Origin: Neobacillus sp. DY30
GTDB lineage: Bacteria > Bacillota > Bacilli > Bacillales > Cytobacillaceae
DNA: 64,000 nucleotides
NCBI RefSeq assembly: GCF_030123065.1
Contig: NZ_CP126093.1
Coordinates: 2,732,001-2,796,000 of the forward strand
Direction of reading: 5' to 3'
Shown: positions 24,652 to 33,744 of the stretch, in pieces
Layout: every line of letters begins with the position of its first letter
Position numbering within the stretch: position 1 is the stretch's first letter
The notes under the pieces: generated by a model
What the model was told of the DNA's origin: nothing
The model's input: only the letters and a program-made list of their open reading frames with translations
The model's database searches: none
Translations under genes and position numbers: made by a program

Positions 24652-25869
24652 CTAACCTCCTACGCAAGCCAGGCCTTGCGATTTTATATCTGCGATTCTT
24701 GCTGGTCCAATCCCTTTAATTCTTCCTAAATCATCCACTGAGCTAAACGGCCTTAAATGAATCAAATCTTGTGCACGGGCAAGACCGATATGTATGATCT
24801 CTTGCAACTGTTCGATGTTTGCTGTATTAATGTCTATACATTTGCCAACAATTGGCGCAGGCTCCACTTTATCCTCATCTTTTGGAGTGCTTCCGCTGTT
24901 CGAGGGTGTAATGGTCCCATCTTTTTTCGTCAGTACTTTATAATTTTTTCCATCTGTTTCCACCAGTATGGTCCCGTGTACATCGGTCCCATAAAGCTGG
25001 ATACCAGCATTTTGAACAAGATGGACCACTTCATCATGGGGATGACCATATGTATTGTTCAATCCGGCACTGTAGATCGCCACAGCTGGCTGCACTGCCC
25101 TTAAGAAAGAAGGGTGCGTTGATGTAGAGGAGCCATGATGACCAAGTTTGAGAATTTCAGCATCGACCTCAATTCCACTTTGAAGCATTTTTAATTCGTC
25201 ATCCGTTGTCGCATCACCTGTTAAAATAAACCGAATGTCACCATAAGTTAGTTTTACCGCAATCGATTCTTCATTATCCTGTTCACTAATACTTTTAGGA
25301 TATAAGACATCAATTTTGAGCGGACCTACTTCAAACTGTTCTTCCATTCGGGGTTCAAAATAGTCAACTTGTTTAGACTGGATTGCTTTTAACAGTCTTT
25401 GGAAGGTTTGGGAGGGATTTGTGTTTCCTGATAACCAGACCTCACCAACATTGAAGGTATTAATGACCTGATCTAACTGCCCAATATGATCGGCATCCGG
25501 ATGTGTTCCAATCGCGATATCAATTTCTGATACCTGCTGTGACCTGAGATAATTGACAACCTCATTACCATTCCAGTTGCCAGCGTCAATCAGAATCGTG
25601 AAGTCCTTCCCGCCATCAGAAAACTGAAATAAAGTCGCATCACCTTGACCGACATCAATAAAGTGAGCCTTAAGTCCAGTTGAATCGGATGGCAGCACCT
25701 TACTTTCTTCAGTACTTGGTGGTTTTTCTTTTTCTGCTGGGACTGATTTTTCTACAATGTTTTCTTCCCGTTGCGCTATATCTTTGGATTCGAGGTGTTC
25801 TTGGCCACATCCACTTATGAGAAATATAAGAATGAAGCTATATAGAGCAAAAAGGTAACGTTTCTGCAT
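24652..25869 (-). CDS. ComEC-like metallo-beta-lactamase lipoprotein with helix-hairpin-helix tail
   Basis: 405 residues. A lipoprotein signal (FILIFLISGCG, lipid-modified C21) places it outside the membrane. The middle is the ComEC-type metallo-beta-lactamase domain: HFIDVGQGDATLF, ILIDAGNWNG, GTHPDADHIGQLDQV and KLGHHGSSTS. The C-terminal 60 residues form a helix-hairpin-helix pair (CIDINTANIEQLQEIIHIGLARAQDLI..., LGRIKGIGPARIADIKSQGL) of the ComEA/UvrC type that binds DNA. Such stand-alone proteins may degrade or handle DNA at the cell surface. The DUF3006 gene follows with translational coupling. Confidence 0.85.
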   Translation of the reverse strand: MQKRYLFALYSFILIFLISGCGQEHLESKDIAQREENIVEKSVPAEKEKPPSTEESKVLPSDSTGLKAHFIDVGQGDATLFQFSDGGKDFTILIDAGNWNGNEVVNYLRSQQVSEIDIAIGTHPDADHIGQLDQVINTFNVGEVWLSGNTNPSQTFQRLLKAIQSKQVDYFEPRMEEQFEVGPLKIDVLYPKSISEQDNEESIAVKLTYGDIRFILTGDATTDDELKMLQSGIEVDAEILKLGHHGSSTSTHPSFLRAVQPAVAIYSAGLNNTYGHPHDEVVHLVQNAGIQLYGTDVHGTILVETDGKNYKVLTKKDGTITPSNSGSTPKDEDKVEPAPIVGKCIDINTANIEQLQEIIHIGLARAQDLIHLRPFSSVDDLGRIKGIGPARIADIKSQGLACVGG

Positions 25870-26003
25870 TCAATTCCCCCTTTTCACCTATTAGCTTAAC
25901 ACAAATCAACCATTTTCAGATAATTTATATCCGACCTAGTTTTTTGTCTAGTCAATGATAAAAAGGGAGTATAGTATAAAATTAAAAGGGAGAGTGGCTT
26001 TAA

Positions 26004-26465
26004 ATGGAGATTACAAAATTGGAAATAAGTGATATTAAAAATGCTCTGGATCTAATTTGGAAGGTATTCTTAGAATTTGAAGCCCTTGATTATTCACCCC
26101 AGGGAATAGAGGAATTCAAGAAATTTATTACGTACGATTCAATGATAAAACTAGTTGAAAAAGAAGAAATCATCTTTTGGGGATGCCGTGTTAACCTTGA
26201 ATTAACTGGGGTAATCGCAACTAAAGGCGGCAATCACATATGCCTGTTTTTTGTAGATAAAGAGTATCATAGACAAGGGACTGGGAAACGTTTATTTCAT
26301 AAAGTTTTAGAGGAATGTGTAAGAAAGAACAGTAGGAACTCCATTACCGTTAATTCATCTCCTTATGCGATTGAAGTGTATCATCGTCTTGGATTTGTTA
26401 ATCTTGATCAAGAACAGATTGTGAATGGATTGAGATTTACGCCGATGAGGTATACATTACAGTAA
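26004..26465 (+). CDS. GNAT-family N-acetyltransferase
   Basis: 153 residues. HICLFFVDKEYHRQGTGKRLFHKVLEECV contains the acetyl-CoA loop (RQGTGK), followed by TVNSSPYAIEVYHRLGFVNLD. AAAAGGGAG lies before the ATG. This variant with SSPYAIEVY resembles YjgM/YkkB-type GNATs. The substrate is unknown. Confidence 0.85.
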   Translation: MEITKLEISDIKNALDLIWKVFLEFEALDYSPQGIEEFKKFITYDSMIKLVEKEEIIFWGCRVNLELTGVIATKGGNHICLFFVDKEYHRQGTGKRLFHKVLEECVRKNSRNSITVNSSPYAIEVYHRLGFVNLDQEQIVNGLRFTPMRYTLQ

Positions 26466-26679
26466 TTTTAAAAAGATTAAGTTAATATCTGGCCGAAATT
26501 TTATCACTCTTAATCTATTTTCTCGCTGATGATAATTCAACAGCTTTTTTATTTACCCACAAATCAAATTGTAAATATTTACAAAATTGTTGATAGTAAA
26601 CTAGATTTACATTATACTTAAGATAACTTAAATGTTTATATAAATAAAATTTTAATTAGAAAGAAGTAAGGGGTTGTTA

Positions 26680-27222
26680 ATGATGGCAAAGGCAGCAGAA
26701 CTGGGAGAATATCAAGGTAAAGAGGGGCAGATCCTTTTTACTTATCATAAACAAACCGGATATATCGGATTCATTTGGGCGATGGTCGCTGTGATGGTTC
26801 TTGAAACAGCAGGGGTATCGTATCTTCTTTATAATTGGAGTCCCATCCTGCACTGGATTCATCTGATTCTATCATTCTCGGTCATATTATTTCTAATCGC
26901 TGATTTAAGAGCAGTCATCAAAAACCCAATCATGGTAAAAGATCATGAATTGATATTGAACATTGGCGTCCGTCCGAGAGTCATCATTGCAGCAAATAAT
27001 ATTAAAGAAATAAAGAGCGGGAGTGGCTATCAGGAGGGTAGAAAGAATAAAGATGTTTTGGATTTATCACTGATCAGCTTTGACGACCCAACCTTTGAAA
27101 TAGTGTTAGACCTGCCAATTGTAGATAAATCAATGTTCGGAAAAACCAAGCAAATTACGAGAATTTTCTTCAGTGTTGACGACAAAACCAAGTTCTTAAA
27201 TTTATTTAGCGAGCAAAAATAA
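26680..27222 (+). CDS. Membrane protein with C-terminal PH-like domain
   Basis: About 180 residues. Two membrane helices (about 34-55 and 61-83) are followed by a beta-rich domain starting NPIMVKDHELILNIGVRPRVIIAANNIKEI, the shape of bacterial PH-like (bPH) proteins. ATG 26680 is preferred, since AAGGGG lies 6 nt upstream; an upstream TTG is in frame. A terminator follows. The function is unknown. Confidence 0.6.
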   Translation: MMAKAAELGEYQGKEGQILFTYHKQTGYIGFIWAMVAVMVLETAGVSYLLYNWSPILHWIHLILSFSVILFLIADLRAVIKNPIMVKDHELILNIGVRPRVIIAANNIKEIKSGSGYQEGRKNKDVLDLSLISFDDPTFEIVLDLPIVDKSMFGKTKQITRIFFSVDDKTKFLNLFSEQK

Positions 27223-27227
27223 AGGAC

Positions 27228-27267
27228 AGAGTAACAGCTGGGATAGGAGGTTGTTACTCTTTTTTTG
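27228..27267 (+). terminator. Terminator
   Basis: AGAGTAACA / TGTTACTCT stem with T7. Confidence 0.88.
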
Positions 27268-27451
27268 TAGAGAAAGAAAAATGTGACTGAATACCCAAAT
27301 CAAATCATAGTTGAAATGATAGATTACTATACCATTGATGGAATGTGAAAATAGAGTTGCAGCTGCGGCACTATTTTTTCGTAATTAAAGGGATGCCTAG
27401 GAAATAAATGGTATAATTAAAAAAATAGAATAAAAGGAGATGTGAGGATTG

Positions 27452-27790
27452 ATGAATTATAATGGGCGAAAGTTTGTTTCAATAGAAAATACGGAAAATG
27501 GAGAGGTTTCTTCACAAACAGTCTTTGAGTATAAACAAGATGGTAGAATCATCTCTGCAACCTACAGCGGTGGGGAAATACTACAAGGGACTTTAATTGG
27601 ATTGGTCATGGACGATGGGAGCTTAGAGTTCAGATACAATCACGTGAATTCAAAAAATGAACTTAGAGGAGGAAAATGTATTTCTACACCAACCATCTTA
27701 CCAGATGGAAGAATAAGACTATATGAAAAATGGAAGTGGCATGACGCTGAAGCTACAGAGGGAAGTTCAATTATTGAAGAAATGATTTGA
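27452..27790 (+). CDS. Small beta-rich hypothetical protein
   Basis: 112 residues with repeated strand-turn motifs ([50 protein letters not shown]...). Bacillus homologues of this type are often mislabelled n-acetylglutamate synthase; nothing in the sequence supports that enzyme. Probably a beta-barrel or lipocalin-like cytosolic protein. A terminator follows. The 226-bp gap upstream has one hairpin (AAATAG...CTATTTTTT near 27345-27378) but no gene. Confidence 0.6.
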   Translation: MNYNGRKFVSIENTENGEVSSQTVFEYKQDGRIISATYSGGEILQGTLIGLVMDDGSLEFRYNHVNSKNELRGGKCISTPTILPDGRIRLYEKWKWHDAEATEGSSIIEEMI

Positions 27791-27829
27791 TGTATACATC
27801 GGTTCAATTGACTGTAAGAGATATAAATT

Positions 27830-27877
27830 AAGTGCGAGTTACCGCCCAATTCATTGGAAGGTGACTCGCACTTTTTT
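27830..27877. terminator. Bidirectional terminator
   Basis: AAGTGCGAGT / ACTCGCACTT stem with TTTTTT, between convergent genes. Confidence 0.88.
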
Positions 27878-27901
27878 AGCAGACAGTAGTATCAAGACGA
27901 T

Positions 27902-28738
27902 TTAACCCTGTTCAATCTGATTCAGACGCTCCAAGATTCTCCGTTTCCGAAACAACATTTTTCCTGCCTCGGCAACATCATTTATAGACGAGCGATTGAT
28001 AAACGCACCAAAGATCATACCCGCAATCGGGATCATTTGAAATAGCTTTTTCCATCCAAAGGTATCCCGGTAGGTTGTAACCACTTCACGCCATCCCTGC
28101 AATTGAGAGATCATTTGTTGGTTCTGACCTTCCTGTTTAAAGGATGATAGCTCCTCTAAAATCGCCTTTTTCCCAACAATATCAGAAGATGTAAATTGCA
28201 GACATTTCACGATAAAAATTCTTTCGGATTTTTCCTTAGGATCATACCCATAACAAATCGAAATTTCTTGAAGGACTTTAAGTGATAATCCTAATAAAAC
28301 CGGAATATCAATTGCCAGCGTAAATAGCCCGCCGATTCCAGTAGTTGCACCTTGTACCGTTGCCATTTTTGAACGGGAATTCCTTAATTCTTCTGCAATT
28401 TCATCCATTTTGCTTATAGGGACCTGTTCAAGCAACCCCATGTGAAGGTCATCGGAAGATGAATTTGGTGCAAACTTCTTTAATATCGTTTTTTCATTTA
28501 CTAAATACTGCCCGCCTGTCTGGATGTAGTTCCCTATCTCATCGAGCGCCAAGCCAATTTTATCTTGAATAAATTTGGGGGTTAACTTATCAAGGAGCAT
28601 GAAGGGCAAACGGCCGATTTTTTCCCAAAACCATAAATCCTTTTGTTCATGCTCCCAAATTTCAATTTTTTTCAATTCTTCCTGTAAATAATCTATTGAT
28701 TCTACTGTGTTCAAACCCTTCCACTCCGTTTTCAACAT
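27902..28738 (-). CDS. EcsC-family protein
   Basis: 278 residues matching the EcsC fold. It starts ESIDYLQEELKKIEIWEHEQKDLWFWEKIGRLPFMLLDKLTPKF, then ATTGIGGLFTLAIDIPVLLGLSLKVLQEISICYGYDPKEKSERIFIVKCLQ, and the late hydrophobic IPIAGMIFGAFINRSSINDVAEAG. EcsC is the third protein of the B. subtilis Ecs ABC system, but this stand-alone homologue has no EcsAB genes nearby. It is probably peripheral to the membrane. No clear ribosome site precedes the ATG. Confidence 0.82.
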   Translation of the reverse strand: MLKTEWKGLNTVESIDYLQEELKKIEIWEHEQKDLWFWEKIGRLPFMLLDKLTPKFIQDKIGLALDEIGNYIQTGGQYLVNEKTILKKFAPNSSSDDLHMGLLEQVPISKMDEIAEELRNSRSKMATVQGATTGIGGLFTLAIDIPVLLGLSLKVLQEISICYGYDPKEKSERIFIVKCLQFTSSDIVGKKAILEELSSFKQEGQNQQMISQLQGWREVVTTYRDTFGWKKLFQMIPIAGMIFGAFINRSSINDVAEAGKMLFRKRRILERLNQIEQG

Positions 28739-28958
28739 TTATATTAAACTAAATAGGTATACGAAAAAAAATAAAATTGGTTTCACCCAAGTCTGATGTC
28801 GTGTCTTCATAAAAATCATTTGGAACTAAATTTACCAAGAGGTACGTCTGTCATTTGTGTCTTTAGAATAAACTCATAGTTCATTTACAAACAATAATAA
28901 AGATAATATTGTGTTTATCAACTCAGTTTCCGGAATACATCAAGAAAGGAAAAAGTAA

Positions 28959-29963
28959 ATGAAAAAACCATTTGTAATTTCATTTTGTTTGATTTTCTTA
29001 CTGCTTATGTATACTTCTCCTGTACTTGCAACTAATAACCCAAGAAATATATATGAAGTGAAATCAGGGGATTATTTATGGAAAATAGCCACAACCTACG
29101 GGACTTCTGTGGAAGATTTGAAATTAATAAATGGACTTCAATCTGATTTGCTAATTGTGGGTCAGAAATTGAGGGTTCCGATTATGTACGAAGTGGTTTC
29201 AGGGGATACTCTTTGGAAACTATCACAAACATTTAATTCTACAGTGCAATTAATAAAGACAGCTAATGGACTTACATCCGATGCAATTTATGTTGGGCAA
29301 AAAATAAAAATTCCTCCTAAAAAACTGAACATGCAAGGACAATTTATACTTATGAATAGAGAGGAATTTAAAGATTGGATCTTTAACCAAAAGTTTATTA
29401 GAAAAGTGGGCAAGATCCAACAACATCATACATACCAACCGTCTTATCAAGCATTTAATGGGTCAAATCATTTTGCTTTGTTAAATGGTATGAAGGATTA
29501 TCATGTAAATGGGATGAAATGGAGTGATATCAGTCAGCAATTAACCACATTTCCAGATGGAACTGTAGCAGTAGGAAGACCATTTAATACGCCTCCTGAG
29601 GGGTCATTTGGGTTACTGAATAAGTCAGTTATGCATGCCATTGAAGCTGACGCTTTAGCAATTGAAAACGTTGGTAACTTTGATGCTGAGCATATGACGG
29701 CTGAACAAAAAGAAACTATTATAACGGTCACAGCATTACTTATGTTGAAATATGGATTAACGCCCTCCATTGACAGTATTACCTACCACCATTGGTGGGA
29801 TATTAATTCGGGGGAACGGGTGTTAGATAACGGTCATGGGCACGCCATTAAAACATGTCCTGGAACTGGTTTTTTTGGTGGAAATTCCACAGCGGATGCA
29901 AAAAACAATTTTTATCCGCTAGTGACAAAAAAAATGCAGGAAATTTTAATGACAATCAAATAG
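28959..29963 (+). CDS. Secreted LysM-containing N-acetylmuramoyl-L-alanine amidase (Amidase_2)
   Basis: 334 residues. A signal peptide (residues 1-24, cleaved near VLA) precedes two LysM repeats (YEVKSGDYLWKIATTYGTSVEDLKLINGL at about 33-61; YEVVSGDTLWKLSQTFNSTVQLIKTANGL at about 78-106), which bind peptidoglycan. The Amidase_2/PGRP fold follows: QQHHTYQPSY gives the first zinc His, TYHHWWD the second His, and KTCPGTGFFGG the Cys ligand. It cleaves the amide between MurNAc and L-Ala outside the membrane. AAAGGAAAAAG precedes the ATG. Monocistronic. Confidence 0.9.
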   Translation: MKKPFVISFCLIFLLLMYTSPVLATNNPRNIYEVKSGDYLWKIATTYGTSVEDLKLINGLQSDLLIVGQKLRVPIMYEVVSGDTLWKLSQTFNSTVQLIKTANGLTSDAIYVGQKIKIPPKKLNMQGQFILMNREEFKDWIFNQKFIRKVGKIQQHHTYQPSYQAFNGSNHFALLNGMKDYHVNGMKWSDISQQLTTFPDGTVAVGRPFNTPPEGSFGLLNKSVMHAIEADALAIENVGNFDAEHMTAEQKETIITVTALLMLKYGLTPSIDSITYHHWWDINSGERVLDNGHGHAIKTCPGTGFFGGNSTADAKNNFYPLVTKKMQEILMTIK

Positions 29964-30143
29964 CCCAACATGCCTTAAATACTAGAATAAAATGTCAGGA
30001 CTTTCAATTTTGGAGGTCCTATTTTTTCTGAATTCTAAATACAAACATGATTAGTACAAGAAGGAATATTTCCAGCCTGAGTAAAATATTTATATAAAAA
30101 ACCACCATTGTCCCTGTAGAGATTCTAGAAGGGAGCAAAGTCT

Positions 30144-30329
30144 TTGAATCGGAATCGAAATCGAAATGTCCAATTAACCATATTTCTGTTATTTTGCTTA
30201 CTTATCATTCTGATTGTTCATGCAGTTCTTCATATTAAAATTTACATTGTGTACAGCACAGGAATTGGTCCGATTTTTGTGATCGGATTGATTATTTTCC
30301 TAATGGTCCTGTTATATTACAAAGGTTGA
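30144..30329 (+). CDS. Small two-helix membrane protein
   Basis: 61 residues with a TTG start and AGAAGGGAG 8 nt upstream. An Arg/Asn-rich N-terminus (NRNRNRN) is followed by two membrane helices (about 10-32 and 38-58) and a short YYKG tail. Function unknown. It lies just before the helD promoter. Confidence 0.5.
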   Translation: MNRNRNRNVQLTIFLLFCLLIILIVHAVLHIKIYIVYSTGIGPIFVIGLIIFLMVLLYYKG

Positions 30330-30348
30330 TAGAAATGTAACAAATAAA

Positions 30349-30377
30349 TTGAATTTACAATTTATTAATGGTAAAAT
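30349..30377 (+). promoter_or_regulatory. Sigma-A promoter of helD
   Basis: TTGAAT, 17 bp, TAAAAT. The transcript would carry a leader of about 95-100 nt containing the hairpin at 30397-30433. Confidence 0.7.
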
Positions 30378-30396
30378 ATAGCTCCATTGTGAATGA

Positions 30397-30433
30397 AAAC
30401 ATCTGCAAAAATGATTTGTAGATGTTTCTTTTT
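30397..30433 (+). terminator. Leader terminator/attenuator upstream of helD
   Basis: AAACATCTGCAAA / TTTGTAGATGTTT forms a 13-bp stem (one G-U pair) with a 5-nt loop and CTTTTTG after it, inside the helD 5' leader. Confidence 0.7.
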
Positions 30434-30486
30434 GTGTCTGTTCGGCATGGCTAAAAGCTGATAGGGAGAGGTGACCGTTTAAGAGA

Positions 30487-32793
30487 ATGAGTTCAAAAAA
30501 AGAGAAATCAGTTCGTGATCACAAAGATTATCAATTAGAAGTTGAGCGCTTAGAGTTTACCAAAGAATACATAAAAAATGTTTTGGAAATGTCAAAGGGG
30601 AATAAAGAACAATTCGTAGAAAATCTGAAGGAAGCTTTTGCTGAGCTGGATACATCTGATAGTAGTTTAAGTTACATGACACTACTAACGAATGCACAGT
30701 ACCTAGAATTAGCACAGAGTGAATTGGAAAGATTGGCCAGCATCATTGGTAAGCCTTACTTTTCAAGAATTAATTTTAAAAGCAGCGGCGATACTGACGA
30801 AGAAATCCTGTATATCGGAAAAGCATCGCTCTTTGACCGTGTCAACCAGATTCCCATTATTGTTGATTGGCGCTCACCAATTGCAAACGTTTACTATGAT
30901 GGCAGGCTGGGTGAGGTTTCCTATGATGCCTACGGTGAAACACAAAGTGGTTATCTATCTCTAAAAAGACAATATGAAATTGAGGACGGGTTTTTAAGAG
31001 AAATTAGAGATATTGATTTAACTACACATGATGAACTCTTGCAAAAATCCTTATCGGGTAAGGCGGACAATCGCTTAACCGAAATTGTGGCGACCATTCA
31101 AAATGAACAAAATGATGTCATCCGGGCCTCTCTAAAACATCCGATTATCGTTCAAGGAGCTGCTGGAAGCGGTAAAACAACGATTGCACTCCATAGAATT
31201 TCTTACTTTCTCTATTCTTCAGGATATCGATTTCCTCCAGAAAAATTAATGATTCTTGCACCAAACCGATTATTTATTGATTACATTTCTGCTGTACTCC
31301 CTGATTTAGGGGTAAACAAAATTAAACAAACCACGTATATCGATTTTATGAGGAATTGCCTCGGCAAGAAAATTAAATTATTAACACCGAACTCAAAATT
31401 AATGGCCCTTATGAAAGGGGAAGAAAAATCAAAATGGTTACAATGGGTGTCTGGTTATAAAGGATCCATGGATTTTAAAGAACTAATCGACAATTATGTA
31501 AACGAAATCGAACATACCCTCGCACCAACAAAGGATTTTATTATTGAAAAATCGCTTCTGATGAGGGGGCAAAAAATCAATAAATTATTTTTAAAAGAAT
31601 TTAACTACTTACCCATTTATAAAAGGCTGGATAAAATAAAAAATTTATTAGCCAATGATTTGCGATTAAAAAAATCGATCATACTGACCAAGATTAATAG
31701 TAAGTATGATGAAGCTTTAGAAAAGGCGCTTTACAACAACCGAATGAATGCGGATAAAAGAAGAGAAAAAGTCGTCACTATCATGGATACAAAGGAAAAA
31801 CGCCTTCGTAACGTAGAGCGGGAGTCGAAAACGGCTATTAAAAATTATATGGATCCTTTTGTAAAAAAAGATATATTTACCTTATATAAGGAACTGATAA
31901 CATCTCCTGAACTGTTACAAAAGTACTCACACACTCTCACTGAAAAGGAATGCAAGAAACTGAGCCTCTATAGTAAAAAGATTTTTGCGAAAAAAGCATG
32001 GGAGCTCGAGGATTTAGCCCCATTATTTTATATGAAAGCGAAACTAGAGGGTATTGATGAACCATATAAAATGAAGAGTGTTTTCATAGATGAGGCACAG
32101 GACTACAGCTATTTTCAGTTTGCTGCCATGAAAGAAGGTTTTGAAACAGAATTGTTTACAATTGTGGGAGACTTAGCCCAAGGAATTCATTCTTATCGCG
32201 GGTTAAACAGCTGGGAGCCGCTAGTCACGGAAATTTTTCCAAATGCTAATTATCATGCCTTGCAAAAAAGTTATCGAACTACGGTTGAAATCATGCATTT
32301 AGCAAATGACATTCTTGCGATTATGGGCAAAGACCTGCCAATTGTACAACCGGTCATCCGACATGGGGACAAACCACGCTTTACAAAAATTGACCCTAGC
32401 AACCTTCAACAACAAAGAGAATTACTAGAAAAAGACATTCATGCACTCAAAGAGCGAGAACTCAACTCAATAGCGGTCATTGGAAAAAACGAAAGCGAGT
32501 GTTTGCGGATTTATAAAATGCTCGAGACTTGTGATTTTCCTATCCAGCTTTTAGAAGAAAAAGAGGATATGAAAAAGGGGAGCGTCGTCATCGTACCTTC
32601 CTATCTTTCAAAAGGATTGGAATTTGATGCCGTCCTGATTGTCGCCTTGGAAGAACCGTATCGTGAAGAAGAGCTGGACATTAAATTATTGTATGTAGCC
32701 ATGACAAGGCCAATGCATAGGTTGTATTTGTATTCAAGCGAGCCATCACAATTGTTATTAGAAAAAGTAAACACTTCTCATTTTGAAATATAA
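30487..32793 (+). CDS. helD: RNA polymerase-recycling ATPase HelD
   Basis: 768 residues, the size of B. subtilis HelD. The N-terminus has an antiparallel coiled coil that enters the polymerase secondary channel (about 15-90). ILYIGKASLFDRVNQIPIIVDWRSPIANVYYD is the conserved HelD segment. The superfamily 1 motor has Walker A GAAGSGKT (224-231), IDEAQDYSYFQF (motif II), VGDLAQGIHSYRG (motif III) and a C-terminal KGLEFDAVLIV and LYVAMTRPMHRLYLY. HelD removes stalled RNA polymerase from DNA using ATP. SD-like GGGAGAGGTGA lies rather far upstream (about 13 nt). Expression may be attenuated by the leader hairpin. Confidence 0.93.
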   Translation: MSSKKEKSVRDHKDYQLEVERLEFTKEYIKNVLEMSKGNKEQFVENLKEAFAELDTSDSSLSYMTLLTNAQYLELAQSELERLASIIGKPYFSRINFKSSGDTDEEILYIGKASLFDRVNQIPIIVDWRSPIANVYYDGRLGEVSYDAYGETQSGYLSLKRQYEIEDGFLREIRDIDLTTHDELLQKSLSGKADNRLTEIVATIQNEQNDVIRASLKHPIIVQGAAGSGKTTIALHRISYFLYSSGYRFPPEKLMILAPNRLFIDYISAVLPDLGVNKIKQTTYIDFMRNCLGKKIKLLTPNSKLMALMKGEEKSKWLQWVSGYKGSMDFKELIDNYVNEIEHTLAPTKDFIIEKSLLMRGQKINKLFLKEFNYLPIYKRLDKIKNLLANDLRLKKSIILTKINSKYDEALEKALYNNRMNADKRREKVVTIMDTKEKRLRNVERESKTAIKNYMDPFVKKDIFTLYKELITSPELLQKYSHTLTEKECKKLSLYSKKIFAKKAWELEDLAPLFYMKAKLEGIDEPYKMKSVFIDEAQDYSYFQFAAMKEGFETELFTIVGDLAQGIHSYRGLNSWEPLVTEIFPNANYHALQKSYRTTVEIMHLANDILAIMGKDLPIVQPVIRHGDKPRFTKIDPSNLQQQRELLEKDIHALKERELNSIAVIGKNESECLRIYKMLETCDFPIQLLEEKEDMKKGSVVIVPSYLSKGLEFDAVLIVALEEPYREEELDIKLLYVAMTRPMHRLYLYSSEPSQLLLEKVNTSHFEI

Positions 32794-32796
32794 AAT

Positions 32797-32844
32797 AAAA
32801 AGTGCCAGGCACCATTCAATTTACGAATGGTGCCTGGCACTTTT
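32797..32844. terminator. Strong bidirectional terminator with GTGCCTGGCAC repeat
   Basis: A perfect 19-bp stem AAAGTGCCAGGCACCATTC / GAATGGTGCCTGGCACTTT with A and T flanks, between helD and the 3' end of the SRP RNA. Confidence 0.92.
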
Positions 32845-32855
32845 CGGATATGTAA

Positions 32856-33125
32856 CACCGTGCACCTGCCTTTGATGAGAACAAACAAGCGTTACTTGTA
32901 AAGATTAGCTCAAACTAGGCTTCCCCACGGCACATGGTAGTGACTACTTATGGCTGCTTCCTTCCAGACCTGACCAGATTCATAGGTACCATTGCGCAGG
33001 ACCCAGTTTTTCAACACTATTTTTACAAGGCAGACCTTACATGCTCAAACCTCGGGCAGGAGTTCAACCCCGCTATGGCGGATTGCGGGTGATAGGGCAC
33101 CGCCAACTCCCCGTCTAGCACGGTA
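32856..33125 (-). ncRNA. ffs: Signal recognition particle RNA (scRNA, long Bacillus type)
   Basis: The minus strand reads CCGTGCTAGACGGGGAG at its 5' end, GGGTCCTGCGCAATGG, the universal SRP54-binding hairpin GGTCAGGTCTGGAAGGAAGC, then CATGTGCCGTGGGG and a 3' GGTGCACGGT that pairs with the 5' CCGTGC. The length of about 270 nt and the Alu-domain ends match the B. subtilis scr RNA. It forms the RNA core of SRP with Ffh. The usual neighbour dnaX is not here. Boundaries are good to about 5 nt. Confidence 0.95.
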
Positions 33126-33130
33126 TGTAT

Positions 33131-33160
33131 AGGCTAGACTGTTACTTATGTTAAGTTATA
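33131..33160 (-). promoter_or_regulatory. Sigma-A promoter of the SRP RNA gene
   Basis: On the minus strand TTAACA, 17 bp, TATACA, immediately upstream of the ACCGTGC 5' end. The SRP RNA can therefore be transcribed independently of rnpB. Confidence 0.7.
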
Positions 33161-33167
33161 AAGCCGG

Positions 33168-33569
33168 CGCATGAAATGGCTGTAAGCCAGGTTCTGTTCC
33201 TGCGTGCTCAAACGATGCCAATCTCGCACAACAGGTGTAATCATATGACTATCAGTCACAAAGACCGATCCATCCGTTTGGTTCATCATTCCCGCAGGAT
33301 GGTGCCCCTACCAAAGTTTGGGTTGCTCGCTCGTGGGGTTTACCCGTTCCATTTCTTCTGTTTCCAGAAGAATTCGTCACTGTGGCACTTTCAGGGTACT
33401 CTCAGCATATCCAAATGGACTTAGCATAATTTCCCCGCCGTCAGCAGAATGGAATCTGCTGCCCACCTTTGCAGATGGCACGAACACTCCGGGCATCTCA
33501 GCACCGGGCGAGCCTGGACTTTCCTCAACTCATGTAAACATGAGCCGCGATTACTCACCATTTCATGTT
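33168..33569 (-). ncRNA. rnpB: RNase P RNA, type B
   Basis: The minus strand begins CATGAAATGGTGAGTAATCGC and ends GGCTTACAGCCATTTCATG, forming P1. Diagnostic blocks in between are GAGGAAAGTCCAGGCTCGC, CGGTGCTGAGATGCCCGGAG, GTGTTCGTGCC, GAAAGTGCCACAGTGACGAA, GGTAAACCCCACGAGCGAG and AACCCAAACTTTGGTAGGGG. About 400 nt, B-type as in Bacillus. It is the catalytic RNA for tRNA 5' processing. Small protein frames across this region are artefacts. The SRP RNA lies about 40 bp downstream on the same strand. Confidence 0.95.
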
Positions 33570-33744
33570 TGTTTTGTTACTCTCGACTACGTTAACTAAT
33601 ATATCATAGTAAAAAGATTGTGGTCACTAGGAGAATCGACCCAGAGGTGGAAAATTAAGGATAGTCTAAAAATGAAAAGCAAGATTGACATAGTTCACAC
33701 CTTTTTTGGGGAAAGTATTGGAAAAAAGATCAATGGAGTAAAAA

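Noticed and set aside
27280..27448. Possible small RNA ending at the hairpin near 27345-27378
   Set aside because: No promoter could be defined and no known RNA motif was recognised.
33176..33599. Two plus-strand protein frames of 82 and 93 residues
   Set aside because: They lie across the RNase P RNA on its opposite strand, with atypical composition and no ribosome site.
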